Below, piece by piece: positions 28,401 through 33,879 of a stretch of 46,144 nucleotides of DNA. The notes beneath the pieces were generated by a model, which made no database searches, was not told the origin of the DNA, and saw only the letters and a list, made by a program, of their open reading frames with translations. Location: assembly GCA_017993955.1 (NCBI GenBank), contig JAGOLR010000008.1, forward strand, positions 1 to 46,144. Direction: 5' to 3'. Made by a program: the position numbers and the translations under genes. Positions within the stretch are counted from its first letter, which is position 1, and every line of letters begins with the position of its first letter. The stretch is from Candidatus Omnitrophota bacterium (lineage in GTDB: Bacteria > Omnitrophota > Gorgyraeia > 2-01-FULL-45-10).

Positions 28401-28782
28401 TATGTATCCGGTGGCGTTGCTGCGAGATATGGAAGGCGCAGGAGTGAATATACCTAACTATACCGCCGCGGCGGCGATAGGGTTATCCCTGGCGGGCCTC
28501 AGGATTGCAAGTCAAAGAGCTGCCGCACATGAATACCAGAGCAGACTTAAAGAAGCTTTTGAGACGATCGAGCGTATCTACAAACGCTGGGGAGTAGACA
28601 CGAAAGATTTTAATAAGAGCGTCCTTGACATGATGGTAAATACGCATCTTAATTTTAGCGGTGAATCCCGAAGACAACTGATAATAAGCCTTAAGCTTGC
28701 CCTGCCTCCAATGCTCAAGGCCGCCATTGAGAAACTTCACGAGGTCCATCAGGCCATCCAGCTCATGCTGCAATCGGCGTAA
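19477..28782 (+). CDS. Giant secreted multidomain protein: methyltransferase-like, GNAT-like and mTERF-like regions
   Basis: 3,101 residues from ATG 19477 (GGGGA site upstream). Residues 1-31 form a strong secretory signal: K/R-rich start, LSLVVVCFFTINTLAWA, likely cleavage after AWA. Regions I can see: ~250-480, class I SAM methyltransferase-like (LDACGGLGCAATEVS); ~640-680, an ALHDYNHIVGKGH segment that could bind metal; ~780-960, a second methyltransferase-like fold (MLDIGCGRGNVVIDLA); ~1160-1350, a third (VIVELGIGD); ~1375-1550, GNAT-like (GWQENGIGTEML, TNERAIRYYLNRGF); ~1610-1820, a divergent methyltransferase-like region (YYPAAGNDFG); ~1865-2135, unrecognised; ~2195-2375, GHKL ATPase-like (ELIGNAQNAVG, NYGSGLEIF); 2459-2672, six mTERF-like repeats; ~2849-3101, a helical C-terminus I do not recognise. 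Linkers carry repeat-derived sequence. The overall function is unknown. A signal peptide on domains that use cytoplasmic cofactors is paradoxical and suggests an exported effector or a protein anchored by its N-terminus. It has its own promoter and terminator-isolated upstream side. Confidence 0.85.
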   Translation: MYTIKNKFSGIIRTLSLVVVCFFTINTLAWAYPTEDTSPKKYDLAVQSIFKPIVDAGVEVSAKMQFEILAGAMLLLSGRSAAATNAYLAETYIKSKSTETRKIDFLEIRDRDRGLPATFKIVGKDDLVFELDFQGTLTGDKGMNRVPRKPKLPADISGKVMKYANFLNDNGILLIRELTRSKDEREVPRPEISDVEPPEKGAAIPYTANTFAWRTIHTADWEPRGFVAILKRLLKDAPGIIRARIRGVMPTYAISRTLPTYDAMAVQMYDITPELNRGISGLIESYISKNKSENKTTAYLDACGGLGCAATEVSVRYGRDGARVYMTDIVEWTADDISAGDARNTRQEGAKRGIKDILSRQFEFIKADVVSVSLPEKMDVITNIAGLQYTDDPLQTIVNLYNQLKIGGTLLTGYWARQENKSALEHFYITLEAIARLGAKVDVKTTYLEGEGAYIIGIAITRNDDRDIKLNLIPVEVKNLEALDKVRDLFQKVVYYRADGSGSAISIRVPSHDSNVTCGTICQAGHEGSYQALDEQLSRKFAEYKALLGITEDRDLTESEVDMALNRQGHIQDPNQLDQIRKWVREHGSIPDNISIFFGVPENGKKLWYVGEDYAGGHFNQAGTRIHISLPLILSQTDPRQAALDIALHDYNHIVGKGHLNDPGLDLVSRIFMRERGKDVQVMSEISAEAEEAFSMRRDALIRSGIYSKDDLAIARDLYDRLAKGEPLEKFSAYEKLDIWKYMIMMNMHLVDVTASRHLYGGGAIFKVMEDEIRKISRGKEVEDLFIGYGWTDRLSPESKVASLESNLNIRAGTRMLDIGCGRGNVVIDLAVKNPGAEFVGIEANPYNLAHAVTRLVEMGDKAPRNVRFRMRDCRSPVPGREVPGRGIPYPDDEFDIVSLLEGVMDEASFMGSWQDLLWREAIRVAKKENGNIAFFGLVGEGAFKPSLPEGVQAEDKPNTFFVIDGKRKKYYYPPWTMEEDPSPYRRDGCELCVWQLRKGAHRGASVLDDKGTTQPRETNQGDSPIGHGSQMDMFESLQSQTVIRGSEIGKPAYPGDGPGGASILDLPVKKMEEAKDLFEVRRAISLRAAATGSKIMEIITLLEDAMHIFESVVSKGIKEDRRSLGRQNAETAKQLLLEAEDILKEAQDLYNRWWSNRLRLRATPSHTYSGRTIYTQSVMEGLIEEGDVIVELGIGDKDAPTFRELKRSIDDRVIVKAIEFNSGNIPDDLRSDVVQDNILALRRGGEASRIIGEAKVIRTANLVETYFDRDQRERLLRTLDSLMSDGSYLIISNNVPGEEMFEGEEGYLYQKRDGGLRLDYFISSRMGEEMFKDGIEIGSMKAVPASSEFLKVPEGLWPPWQDKDAGAGEDPSYSIVPLTKELLSDDMVAEKLLELHKLIPIPPITKEELMADFREENAARWDFEGKWEHSLVALDKTGKPVGFLIAYERPGGEIEGVDTVSLYIHKFAVDTGWQENGIGTEMLRMLARNIEERGFIGQWDYRGPPYPISLQTPSTNERAIRYYLNRGFKKVGVRKTPERTYDVYLTTSSNLIKIAGISTYEVDGFVENIDIDHMHERAIARMRKVMDDKTDENVSASAEPRNESTMDGASWVRLQPALSDIFKELKGPMYYPAAGNDFGFLLWSVYAFPGVTEYVFRDSLDQKEAGAYRPDKNDIKAVAEWIEVWIRQDLGNEVEDANRDIKVKIRDDKTVNIWIKFDKMSIYEGREINISYEIGDLFENNSQYPVVHIQEPGLMGRFSEHKSFWEHIEHNTANEGLILASQWATGYAQLLNSSYIGTTEDRVMADILVYRKDKKSASAPNENEGRLMTPRQKLGVVPIDSRGTINDEPGLPPMGGGQDYATVRNLSMTKSVPELVEVARGMIHDGLGGQIDIIRDGLRERDVDMLQTFETLLAGGHSGAIMPAFPTKNSEENPISVNVMNSEGEGFDDIFVMTGKASPVLGAEDLRLARSDLDVCVAVSAYNKNTLKRFMVHILPSGHMDSQYFSTGNLDDLRIDFEEAKKRYMAALFSNIDLLAEGPISGWRFVVSKGPGMLKVDPSGIISPEDVKNYLTEQKMVGADNIGLDLYNPPGTAIKRVVLDKDGVVSIFCRFPDDVAFNRYLFDLTGGSISPIHPASFVRRSSSESSPEVKDGGSQAGSAHSDIEENPNAIMFESRGLSVSDVRELGVSEAVIPEADMVGFNTALRDRSLWSTEIDMDSKEKIIGLMVELIGNAQNAVGFQNEKQARARLSYHPGPKILELDIAQDVLQEADLLKLKNNHAKYIERGLVYFSTEYATRSRDKSLVTNYGSGLEIFAQVALKHGAVLEYLPGDKGMRTRLYVRVEALPGSEEDFVVEWQSSGKGQYKTAILPVEKSDLLYAPGRIEAPVAVRGGLGTEEQPRMTDRTVRTETTKDGARVVLRDKIPPVAEMRHRIPPESDVSESAESVPVERPVMISDEKARAFFEALGIERQDLEKAGAKFPQLIGLNPARIQKDFKDHLGIERDDLARAILKSPNLAGYNPSRVRKGYEEVFGIGREELARAILKFPPLAGLDPSRVQRGYEESLGINRDDLAHAILRFPQIASFDPFRAQKDFEKVLGINRDDLARAILKFPSLAGRDPSRAQKSFEETLGINSHDLARAILKSPQLVSLSMPNNLKPKLDMIRSLGMSSDREVDELIIISILNLNVVECIFNTANELSVKLSSGLDIKAIYNRVERQVNKDMKVTLAALVKKDPDAIESIIRPLVKNALTGWSEDHPGMTDRTVRTETTKDGARVVLRDKPPAEMRKSVLSGPAPESKGYSENRSVAPRKEVGLSIVNRSSLTAKENLPYNENDKRLTINDERTLLRDAVRVLKSYPVNMPIDISLIPRQEDGLSAEEAAGQLDDNMETLARLMAWHNTSGLDVRYALVDSDEDYRAKALGLLKEKLTRLAAMPGIRLDVEAMLKLHTESNMIEVLLVDMEALKGMKTMPDNMYPVALLRDMEGAGVNIPNYTAAAAIGLSLAGLRIASQRAAAHEYQSRLKEAFETIERIYKRWGVDTKDFNKSVLDMMVNTHLNFSGESRRQLIISLKLALPPMLKAAIEKLHEVHQAIQLMLQSA
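24260..24287. repeat. Half GTCATTGCGAG repeat inside the giant gene
   Basis: TTCGGCTTCTGCGGAGCCTC followed by GCAATGA corresponds to the right end of the palindromic family. It is read in frame in a linker (residues ~1595-1604) between the GNAT-like and next region. Confidence 0.6.
24949..25048. repeat. Repeat-derived linker in the giant gene
   Basis: It contains GAGGGACGATTAATGA and later GAGGGACGATAAACGATGAA as near direct repeats, a CCCCTCGACAAAAGCTCGGGG hairpin, and a CCCTCC/GGGAGGG hairpin. The CCCTCGAC...GCTCGGG type also appears inside nth (29934-29988). Translated, it is a Gly/Pro-rich linker. Confidence 0.55.
26680..26744 (+). repeat. 65-bp direct repeat, copy 1
   Basis: Begins ATGACCGATCGTACCGTAAG and ends CTGCGCGATAA. 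It recurs at 27760-27824 with one base changed (C to A), 1,080 bases (360 codons) later, in the same frame. The pair encodes MTDRTVRTETTKDGARVVLR twice. Confidence 0.95.
26851..27492 (+). repeat. Six mTERF-like 33-residue repeats (within the giant protein)
   Basis: Units of 33 residues follow the pattern LGI-x-R-x-DLA-x-AIL-x-x-P-x-LA-x-x-x-P-x-R. Units 2-6 are very similar at both protein and DNA level, for example in the CGCGACGACCTTGC segments. Hydrophobic spacing and the conserved P between two helices match the eukaryotic mTERF motif (about 30-33 residues, two to three helices per unit). The resemblance is by pattern only. Confidence 0.75.
27760..27824 (+). repeat. 65-bp direct repeat, copy 2
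   Basis: One mismatch to 26680-26744. Together the two copies bracket the mTERF-like block. Confidence 0.95.
27931..28013. repeat. Inverted heptamer array (CGTTAAT type) inside the giant gene
   Basis: Left arm 27931-27953 (ATCGTTAATCGTTCATCG...), right arm 27981-28013 (AACGATAAACGATTAAC...). The same heptamer family lies between the GNAT gene and leuC at 30611-30680. Here it is translated in frame as a linker (residues ~2819-2846). Confidence 0.8.
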
Positions 28783-28958
28783 GAAATTTTTCAATTTCCC
28801 GGCGTTCCCCTCTCGGGATGGGTATTTCGCGGGGACGCTGATTTCCCACAGGGAAATCCAGCTTCGTAAAACCTAATTTTGTTTTCAGCAAAATTAGGTT
28901 TTAAGACCCCGCTCCATACCCATCCCTCGGGGGCCCCTTACCAGAAATTGAAAAATTC
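28783..28958 (+). repeat. Structured multi-stem module, copy B
   Basis: It begins on the base after the stop of the giant gene. Outer stem AAATTTTTCAATTTC (28784-28798) with 28944-28957; then GGGATGGGTAT (28815-28825) with ATACCCATCCC (28916-28926). Next GCGGGG (28829-28834) pairs with CCCCGC (28907-28912). Enclosed are the GATTTCCC hairpin (28840-28858) and the AAAACCTAATTTTG hairpin (28868-28902), flanked by CTTCGT and AAGACCCC as in copies A and C. Confidence 0.8.
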
Positions 28959-29026
28959 CTAATGGGGGAGGGAAAAAATTTTTGCCTCGTATTTGAAAGG
29001 TCATGCAGCGGTATCTACAAATATAA

Positions 29027-29294
29027 AAAATTTTGGGTGACGCCGGGGAACCTTTTGTTGGATAGGGCGAGGATGGGACCTGTAGAGAGTAACCTTTTAA
29101 CCGTAGTTCATATCTAACCAGGTTAGACACAACGCTAATATTAATTATCTAACCTGGTTAGATAAGGACTACGGATTCAGAATCTCCAGACTAACGCTCT
29201 ACTAAAGAAGCTATAAAAATAAAAGCAGAACCAACAGGTGAGCCTCCGAGCCCTATCCAACAAAAGGTTCCCCGGTGGCAGGACCCAAAATTTT
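29027..29294 (+). repeat. Second-type long-stem element, copy D
   Basis: A 12-bp stem AAAATTTTGGGT (29027-29038) with ACCCAAAATTTT (29283-29294). Then comes an asymmetric internal loop GA / GCAGG, then a stem containing a perfect 26-bp DNA match (29043-29068 with 29250-29275). The inside holds a nested CCGTAGT / ACTACGG stem and a perfect 17-bp hairpin TATCTAACCAGGTTAGA. The same outer stem and internal loop recur at 35165-35329. Together with module B it fills almost the whole 610-base gap between the giant gene and nth, and no ORF is credible in it. Confidence 0.8.
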
Positions 29295-29302
29295 AATACC
29301 AG

Positions 29303-29346
29303 AGATTGCTTCGGCTCGCCGCCTTCGGCGGCGGCCTCGCAATGAC
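29303..29346. repeat. Half GTCATTGCGAG repeat (right half)
   Basis: AGATTGCTTCGG...CCTCGCAATGAC with a GCCGCC-TTC-GGCGGC sub-hairpin. The left half is missing; it directly follows element D. Confidence 0.8.
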
Positions 29347-29351
29347 AGTTC

Positions 29352-29380
29352 TTGAATTTTTCGCTACTTTGCTATATAAT
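29352..29380 (+). promoter_or_regulatory. Promoter of nth (near-leaderless)
   Basis: TTGAAT (29352-29357), 17-base spacer, TATAAT (29375-29380). The predicted start (~29387) is only about 6 bases before the nth ATG at 29393, and there is no Shine-Dalgarno sequence. Confidence 0.7.
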
Positions 29381-29392
29381 ACGTTTTCTCTT

Positions 29393-30145
29393 ATGGACAT
29401 CCCGAAACGGATCAGTGTTATATTGTCCCGCTTGAACAAGGCCTACGGAAAACCAAAGTTATTTCCAAGATCGGATCCGGTAGATGAGGTTATAAGGACG
29501 GTTCTTTCGCAGAATACCAACGACAGGAACTCGCTAGCGGCTTTTGCTGTATTGAAGAAAGCGTTTACATCGTGGGATAAAACGCTCGCGGCACCTACCC
29601 AAAGAATAGCTCATTTAATACGCCACGCCGGACTTTCCAATATAAAGGCCCGCAGGATAAAGGAAGTATTGACGGAGATAAAACGGCGCGAAGGCAGGAT
29701 AACGCTGAGCGGTCTGGGCAGTCTGGATGCCAAGGAAGCGATGGATTATCTACGATCGCTTAAAGGAGTCGGCCCAAAGACCGCGGCATGCGTTCTTTTG
29801 TTTAGTTTCAGGAAGCCTGCGATGCCGGTAGATACTCATATTTTTAGAGTGTCAAAAAGATTGGGTCTTATCAGTTCAAAAACAGATATAGAAGAGGCCC
29901 ATGAGATATTTACGGAAATGTTCCAAAAAAGACTTGTCCCTCGACGCGGTTTGCTTCGCAAACCTTGCTCGGGATCAAGGCCTGACTCAAAAATAATTGC
30001 CTTGATATACAATTTCCATTTATGTATAATAGAGCACGGACGGAAGACCTGCAAGGCGCAGAATCCGCGTTGCGGGTCTTGTGTTTTATACAGCCTGTGC
30101 AGGTTTAAAGAGAAATTCAAATATGAAACGAAGGTTAAGGTTTAG
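29393..30145 (+). CDS. nth: Endonuclease III (DNA glycosylase/AP lyase), with insert
   Basis: 250 residues from the ATG at 29393; the longer frame runs into the repeat and promoter. HhH motif LKGVGPKTAA with catalytic K129, then D147 in MPVDTHIFR. The C-terminal [4Fe-4S] loop is C220-x6-C227-x2-C230-x5-C236. It removes oxidised pyrimidines and nicks abasic sites. A ~18-residue insert (RLVPRRGLLRKPCSGSRPD region, 29934-29988) sits in the helix bundle after the catalytic Asp. It is encoded by a palindrome with a GGTTTGC-TTC-GCAAACC hairpin, again a repeat-derived insertion. The last codons and stop are part of a GGTTAA array. Confidence 0.93.
   Translation: MDIPKRISVILSRLNKAYGKPKLFPRSDPVDEVIRTVLSQNTNDRNSLAAFAVLKKAFTSWDKTLAAPTQRIAHLIRHAGLSNIKARRIKEVLTEIKRREGRITLSGLGSLDAKEAMDYLRSLKGVGPKTAACVLLFSFRKPAMPVDTHIFRVSKRLGLISSKTDIEEAHEIFTEMFQKRLVPRRGLLRKPCSGSRPDSKIIALIYNFHLCIIEHGRKTCKAQNPRCGSCVLYSLCRFKEKFKYETKVKV
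29934..29988. repeat. CCCTCGAC...GCTCGGG palindrome inside nth
   Basis: TTGTCCCTCGAC, then the perfect hairpin GGTTTGC-TTC-GCAAACC, then GCTCGGGATCAAGG. The flanks are imperfect inverted copies of each other. Similar flanks occur in the giant gene around 24965. Confidence 0.6.
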
Positions 30146-30158
30146 GTTGAGGTTAAGA
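30128..30158. repeat. Hexamer array (GGTTAA type) over the nth stop codon
   Basis: GGTTAA/GGTTTA/GGTTGA units starting in the last codons of nth, supplying its TAG stop and ending just before the next start at 30161. Confidence 0.65.
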
Positions 30159-30160
30159 AA

Positions 30161-30610
30161 ATGATACGCAAAGCGACGGTAGAAGATGTGAAGCAGATAC
30201 AGAAGCTCGTGAATTATTACGCGAAGCGCGAAAAGATGCTGCCCAGATCTTTAAACGAGATATACGAAAATATCCGTGATTTTTTTGTTTATGCCGAGGG
30301 CAAAAAGATATACGGTTGCTGCGCGTTGCATGTCGATTGGGAAGACCTGGCTGAGATAAAGAGCCTGGCTGTGGCAAAATCAAAAACAGGCAAGGGAATA
30401 GCGTCGAAGCTTCTTCAGCATTGCCTCAAGGATGCGAAGGCCTTAAAACTTAAAAAGATTTTCGCCCTTACATATATTCAGGAGTTCTTCAGGAAATTCG
30501 GTTTTGAGATTGTCAATAAGAACACGCTCCCCCATAAGATCTGGAGCGAATGTATTAAATGCGCTTATTTCCCGAACTGTAAGGAAATAGCGATGATGCG
30601 TGAAATCTAG
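30161..30610 (+). CDS. argA: N-acetyltransferase, short ArgA-type (probable N-acetylglutamate synthase)
   Basis: 149 residues, a single GNAT domain. IRKATVEDVKQIQKLVNYYA at the N-terminus, acceptor-site SLNEIYENIRDFFV, and an acetyl-CoA loop region around SLAVAKSKTGKGIASKLL. The C-terminus is FFRKFGFEIVNKNTLPHKIWSEC with CAYFPNC. This pattern is that of the short ArgA-like synthases that lack the kinase-like domain. It would make N-acetylglutamate to prime arginine synthesis, whose other genes start at 37852. The assignment to ArgA rather than another GNAT is likely but not proven. It starts inside/after a repeat array, 15 bases after nth. Confidence 0.8.
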   Translation: MIRKATVEDVKQIQKLVNYYAKREKMLPRSLNEIYENIRDFFVYAEGKKIYGCCALHVDWEDLAEIKSLAVAKSKTGKGIASKLLQHCLKDAKALKLKKIFALTYIQEFFRKFGFEIVNKNTLPHKIWSECIKCAYFPNCKEIAMMREI

Positions 30611-30680
30611 TTCGTTAATCGTTTATAGTTAATCGTTTATCGCTAAAAGATAAAACGATAAACGATGTACGATAAACGAA
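30611..30680. repeat. Inverted heptamer array (CGTTAAT / CGATAAA type)
   Basis: Left arm 30611-30642 (GTTAATC, GTTTATA, GTTAATC, GTTTATC), right arm 30654-30680 (CGATAAA, CGATGTA, CGATAAA). It directly follows the TAG stop at 30608-30610. Same family as the array inside the giant gene at 27931. Confidence 0.85.
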
Positions 30681-30701
30681 TGATGCTATCGAGAGGTACG
30701 A

Positions 30702-31976
30702 ATGGGACATACTATTACAGAAAAGATTCTGATGAAACACGCCGGGTTGAAAGACATCCACCCGGGACAGTTTATAGATGCAAAGGTCGATATTTGCCTT
30801 GGCAACGACATTACGGCGCCTATCGCCATCGAGGAATTCGAGAAGCTTGGCGTGAAGAAGGTCTTTGACCAGAAGAGGGTGGTGCTTGTGCCGGATCATT
30901 TCACTCCGGCCAAAGACATGAAGAGCGCCAACCAGTGCAAGATGCTTCAGCGTTTTGCAAAAAAATACGGAATAAAAAACTACTTCGAAGTAGGCAGGGT
31001 AGGAATAGAGCATGCCTTATTACCTGAGGTCGGGTTGGTCCTTCCGGGAGACCTGGTGATAGGCGCGGATTCGCACACATGCACGTACGGCGCATTGGGT
31101 GCTTTTTCAAGCGGCGTAGGCTCGACGGATCTCGCGGCGGCTATGGCCACAGGAGAGGTATGGCTCAAGGTTCCGGAATCGATAAAGTTCGTTTTTAAAG
31201 GCAAACTTAATAAATGGGTCGGCGGCAAGGACCTTATCCTGCATCTTATCGGGGATATAGGTGTAGACGGCGCGCGTTATATGGCTATGGAATTCTGCGG
31301 AGATGCGATAGAGGGTCTTCCCATGGACGACAGGCTTGCCATGTGTAATATGGCTATCGAGGCGGGGGGCAAGAACGGCATAATAGCTCCCGATGGGATA
31401 ACGTCCAGATATATAAGGTCCATAAAAGACAAGGCACGGGCAGGATCGGGCAGGCTTTATGCGAGCGATAAAGACGCGAAATATGCTATGGTAAGGGAAT
31501 ATGACGTCCGGAAGATCGAGCCTATAGTGGCTTGCCCTAATCTGCCCAGTAACACAAAACGCGCCAAAGACCTTAAGAATGTAAATATAGATCAAGTGGT
31601 CATAGGTTCATGCACCAACGGCCGGATATCGGATCTCCGGATAGCGGCAAAGATCTTGAAGGGAAAGAAGATCAAATCCTCCTTAAGGCTGATAGTCATA
31701 CCAGGTACCCAGAAGATATATCTGGATGCCGTTAATGAGGGACTTGCCAAGATATTTGTAGAGGCGGGAGGTATATTTTCTACCCCTACCTGCGGGCCGT
31801 GTCTCGGCGGCCATATGGGGATTCTCGCCGCCGGTGAGAAGGCGATAGCTACAACTAACCGTAATTTTGTCGGTAGGATGGGGGATCCCAAGAGCGAGGT
31901 ATATCTTTCCAATCCTGCCGTGGCCGCGGCAAGCGCAATAAAGGGCCGCATAGCGCATCCTTCGGAAGTTGTATAA
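30702..31976 (+). CDS. leuC: 3-isopropylmalate dehydratase large subunit
   Basis: 424 residues, the HacA/LeuC short subfamily. The [4Fe-4S] ligands are C304 ([11 protein letters not shown]), C364 and C367 ([11 protein letters not shown]), with the aconitase-family 60-residue spacing. Other signatures are [17 protein letters not shown] and [13 protein letters not shown]. With LeuD it isomerises 2- to 3-isopropylmalate in leucine synthesis. GAGAGG precedes the ATG. leuA is not in the window. Confidence 0.95.
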   Translation: MGHTITEKILMKHAGLKDIHPGQFIDAKVDICLGNDITAPIAIEEFEKLGVKKVFDQKRVVLVPDHFTPAKDMKSANQCKMLQRFAKKYGIKNYFEVGRVGIEHALLPEVGLVLPGDLVIGADSHTCTYGALGAFSSGVGSTDLAAAMATGEVWLKVPESIKFVFKGKLNKWVGGKDLILHLIGDIGVDGARYMAMEFCGDAIEGLPMDDRLAMCNMAIEAGGKNGIIAPDGITSRYIRSIKDKARAGSGRLYASDKDAKYAMVREYDVRKIEPIVACPNLPSNTKRAKDLKNVNIDQVVIGSCTNGRISDLRIAAKILKGKKIKSSLRLIVIPGTQKIYLDAVNEGLAKIFVEAGGIFSTPTCGPCLGGHMGILAAGEKAIATTNRNFVGRMGDPKSEVYLSNPAVAAASAIKGRIAHPSEVV

Positions 31977-31980
31977 TGTC

Positions 31981-32067
31981 GTCATTGCGAGGCTGAGCCT
32001 ATGGCGAAGCCGAAGCAATCTAAAAGAGATTGCTTCGCTCATTCCTTCGGAATTCGCTCGCAATGAC
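31981..32067. repeat. GTCATTGCGAG palindromic repeat, full copy (leuC-leuD gap)
   Basis: Termini GTCATTGCGAG / CTCGCAATGAC, inner arms GAAGCAATCT / AGATTGCTTC, variable sub-hairpins. Confidence 0.87.
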
Positions 32068-32096
32068 AATATGGTTTAGCTAAAGTAGAGGTTACA

Positions 32097-32603
32097 ATGA
32101 GTTATAAAGGGAAAGCTTACAAATTCGGTAACGACATAAATACCGATGAAATCATACCGGCAAGGTATCTTAATACGATCGATAAGGCGGAACTTGCCAA
32201 ACATTGCATGGAAGACGCGGATAAAGATTTCGCCTCCAAGGTTAAGGCCGGAGACATCATAGTCGCGGGTAAAAATTTCGGATGCGGGTCTTCAAGAGAG
32301 CATGCGCCTATATCGATAAAGGCCGCGGGGGTGTCGTGCGTTATAGCCGAGAGTTTTGCCAGGATATTTTTCAGGAATGCCATAAATATAGGCCTTCCAA
32401 TAATCGAATCAAAAGAGGCGGCCGATGGCATTAAAGATGGCGACATCGTCGAGGTCGACATAAAGGCCGGTGTTATAAAGAATAGATCTACGAAAGAGAC
32501 ATTTAAGATAGAGAAGTATCCGCCGTTCATGCAGAGGATCGTCAGTTCGGGCGGGTTGATGGAATCATTAAAGAAGCGCAAGGTAAAAAATACGAAGCAA
32601 TAA
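32097..32603 (+). CDS. leuD: 3-isopropylmalate dehydratase small subunit
   Basis: 168 residues, normal for the short LeuD subfamily. Substrate-binding segments: [17 protein letters not shown], the swivel-domain loop [14 protein letters not shown] and [17 protein letters not shown]. It forms the heterodimer with LeuC. Start ATG 32097 with TAGAGG upstream, 30 bases after the palindromic repeat. The stop merges with a CGAAATA array. Confidence 0.95.
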   Translation: MSYKGKAYKFGNDINTDEIIPARYLNTIDKAELAKHCMEDADKDFASKVKAGDIIVAGKNFGCGSSREHAPISIKAAGVSCVIAESFARIFFRNAINIGLPIIESKEAADGIKDGDIVEVDIKAGVIKNRSTKETFKIEKYPPFMQRIVSSGGLMESLKKRKVKNTKQ

Positions 32604-32697
32604 ATCCGAAATCCGGGTATCGAAATACGAAACAATTTCGAATTTCGAAATTCTAATTTGTTTCGGATTTCGTATTTCGTGCTTCGAATTTTGAAGA
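32594..32697. repeat. Inverted heptamer array (CGAAATA type)
   Basis: CGAAATC, CGGGTAT, CGAAATA, CGAAACA units on the left, and their inverse (GATTTCG, TATTTCG) on the right, with an inner AATTTCGAATTTCGAAATT palindrome. It fills the leuD-leuB gap. Confidence 0.82.
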
Positions 32698-32717
32698 ACA
32701 AAGGAGTGTTAAATACG

Positions 32718-33779
32718 ATGGGAAATAAGACGTATAAGATCGCAGTGATAGGAGGGGACGGCACGGGTCCTGAGGTTGTGCGCGAAGGCCTTAAAGTAAT
32801 GAAGGCCGCTTCTAAGAAGTTCGGTTTTGATTATAAAGAAGAGATGTTCGACTACGGCGGGGACAGGTATCTCAAGACGGGCAAGACGATATCCGATGAA
32901 GAGCTAACCAACCTAAAAAAGTTTGACGCTATATTCCTGGGGGCGATAGGTCACCCCGATGTAAGGCCCGGTATCCTGGAGCAGGGCATACTTCTGAAGA
33001 CGCGTTTTGCTCTCGATCAATATATAAATCTGCGGCCGGTCAAGCTTTATAATTCCGCTTATTGCCCGCTGAAAGACAAGAAGCCGGAGGATATAGATTT
33101 TGTAGTGGTCAGGGAAAATTCCGAAGGCATCTATAAGGGGCTTGGCGAATTCCAGAAGAAGGGTACAAAGGATGAAATCGCCATCCAGATATCTCACAAC
33201 ACACGTAAGGGCGTCGAAAGATGCATACGTTATGCCTTTGAATTTTGCCAGAAACGCAACAAGCGTAAAAAACTTACCCTTGTAGGGAAGACCAACGTTC
33301 TTACTTACGCCTGGGACCTATGGCAAAGGGTATTTGACGAAGTCAAGAAGGAATACCCAGATATCACGACAGATTACGCCCATGTCGACGCCACGACCAT
33401 GTGGTTTGTGAAGAATCCGGAGTGGTTCGATGTCATAGTAACGGATAATATATTCGGTGACATAATTACCGACCTCGGCGCTATGATACAGGGTGGTATG
33501 GGTATCGCCGCAGGCGGTAATATCAATCCAAAGGGGGTTTCCATGTTCGAGCCAATCGGAGGCTCGGCCCCGAAATATACCGGTAAGAACGTGATAAATC
33601 CTCTTGCTGCGATTTGCGCAGGAGGTATGCTTCTTGATACCCTCGGAGAATCCGCAGCTGCAAAGGCCATAGAGGATTCCGTTATAAAGATATGCAATAA
33701 GAACCTTAAAAGCCTTGCCGCCGGCAAGATGGGATATTCGACTAACGAGGTCGGGGACCTAGTGGTAGCTAATCTATAA
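32718..33779 (+). CDS. leuB: 3-isopropylmalate dehydrogenase
   Basis: 353 residues from the ATG at 32718, with AAGGAG 11 bases upstream. The beta-decarboxylating dehydrogenase motifs are [42 protein letters not shown], the catalytic Lys in [24 protein letters not shown] and [13 protein letters not shown]. It sits behind leuC-leuD, so leucine synthesis is the natural role; homoisocitrate or tartrate dehydrogenases are related and cannot be excluded by sequence alone. Confidence 0.92.
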   Translation: MGNKTYKIAVIGGDGTGPEVVREGLKVMKAASKKFGFDYKEEMFDYGGDRYLKTGKTISDEELTNLKKFDAIFLGAIGHPDVRPGILEQGILLKTRFALDQYINLRPVKLYNSAYCPLKDKKPEDIDFVVVRENSEGIYKGLGEFQKKGTKDEIAIQISHNTRKGVERCIRYAFEFCQKRNKRKKLTLVGKTNVLTYAWDLWQRVFDEVKKEYPDITTDYAHVDATTMWFVKNPEWFDVIVTDNIFGDIITDLGAMIQGGMGIAAGGNINPKGVSMFEPIGGSAPKYTGKNVINPLAAICAGGMLLDTLGESAAAKAIEDSVIKICNKNLKSLAAGKMGYSTNEVGDLVVANL

Positions 33780-33782
33780 GTC

Positions 33783-33867
33783 GTCATTGCGAGGAGGCCG
33801 AAGGCCGACGAAGCAATCTAAAAAATGGGTTGCTTCACCCCTTCGGCGTTCGCAATGGCCGCAATGA
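33783..33867. repeat. GTCATTGCGAG palindromic repeat, degenerate right end
   Basis: Left terminus GTCATTGCGAG and inner arms GAAGCAATCT / GGTTGCTTC are clear. The right terminus is decayed (TTCGCAATGGC). Located between leuB and asd. Confidence 0.8.
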
Positions 33868-33879
33868 TACGGAGTTACT

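Noticed and set aside
8049-33867. Repeated GTCATTGCGAG elements as a CRISPR array or IS ends
   Set aside because: They are dispersed, not regularly spaced with unique spacers, have internal palindromes and no transposase or cas gene nearby. They are small non-autonomous palindromic repeats, a type common in many bacterial genomes.
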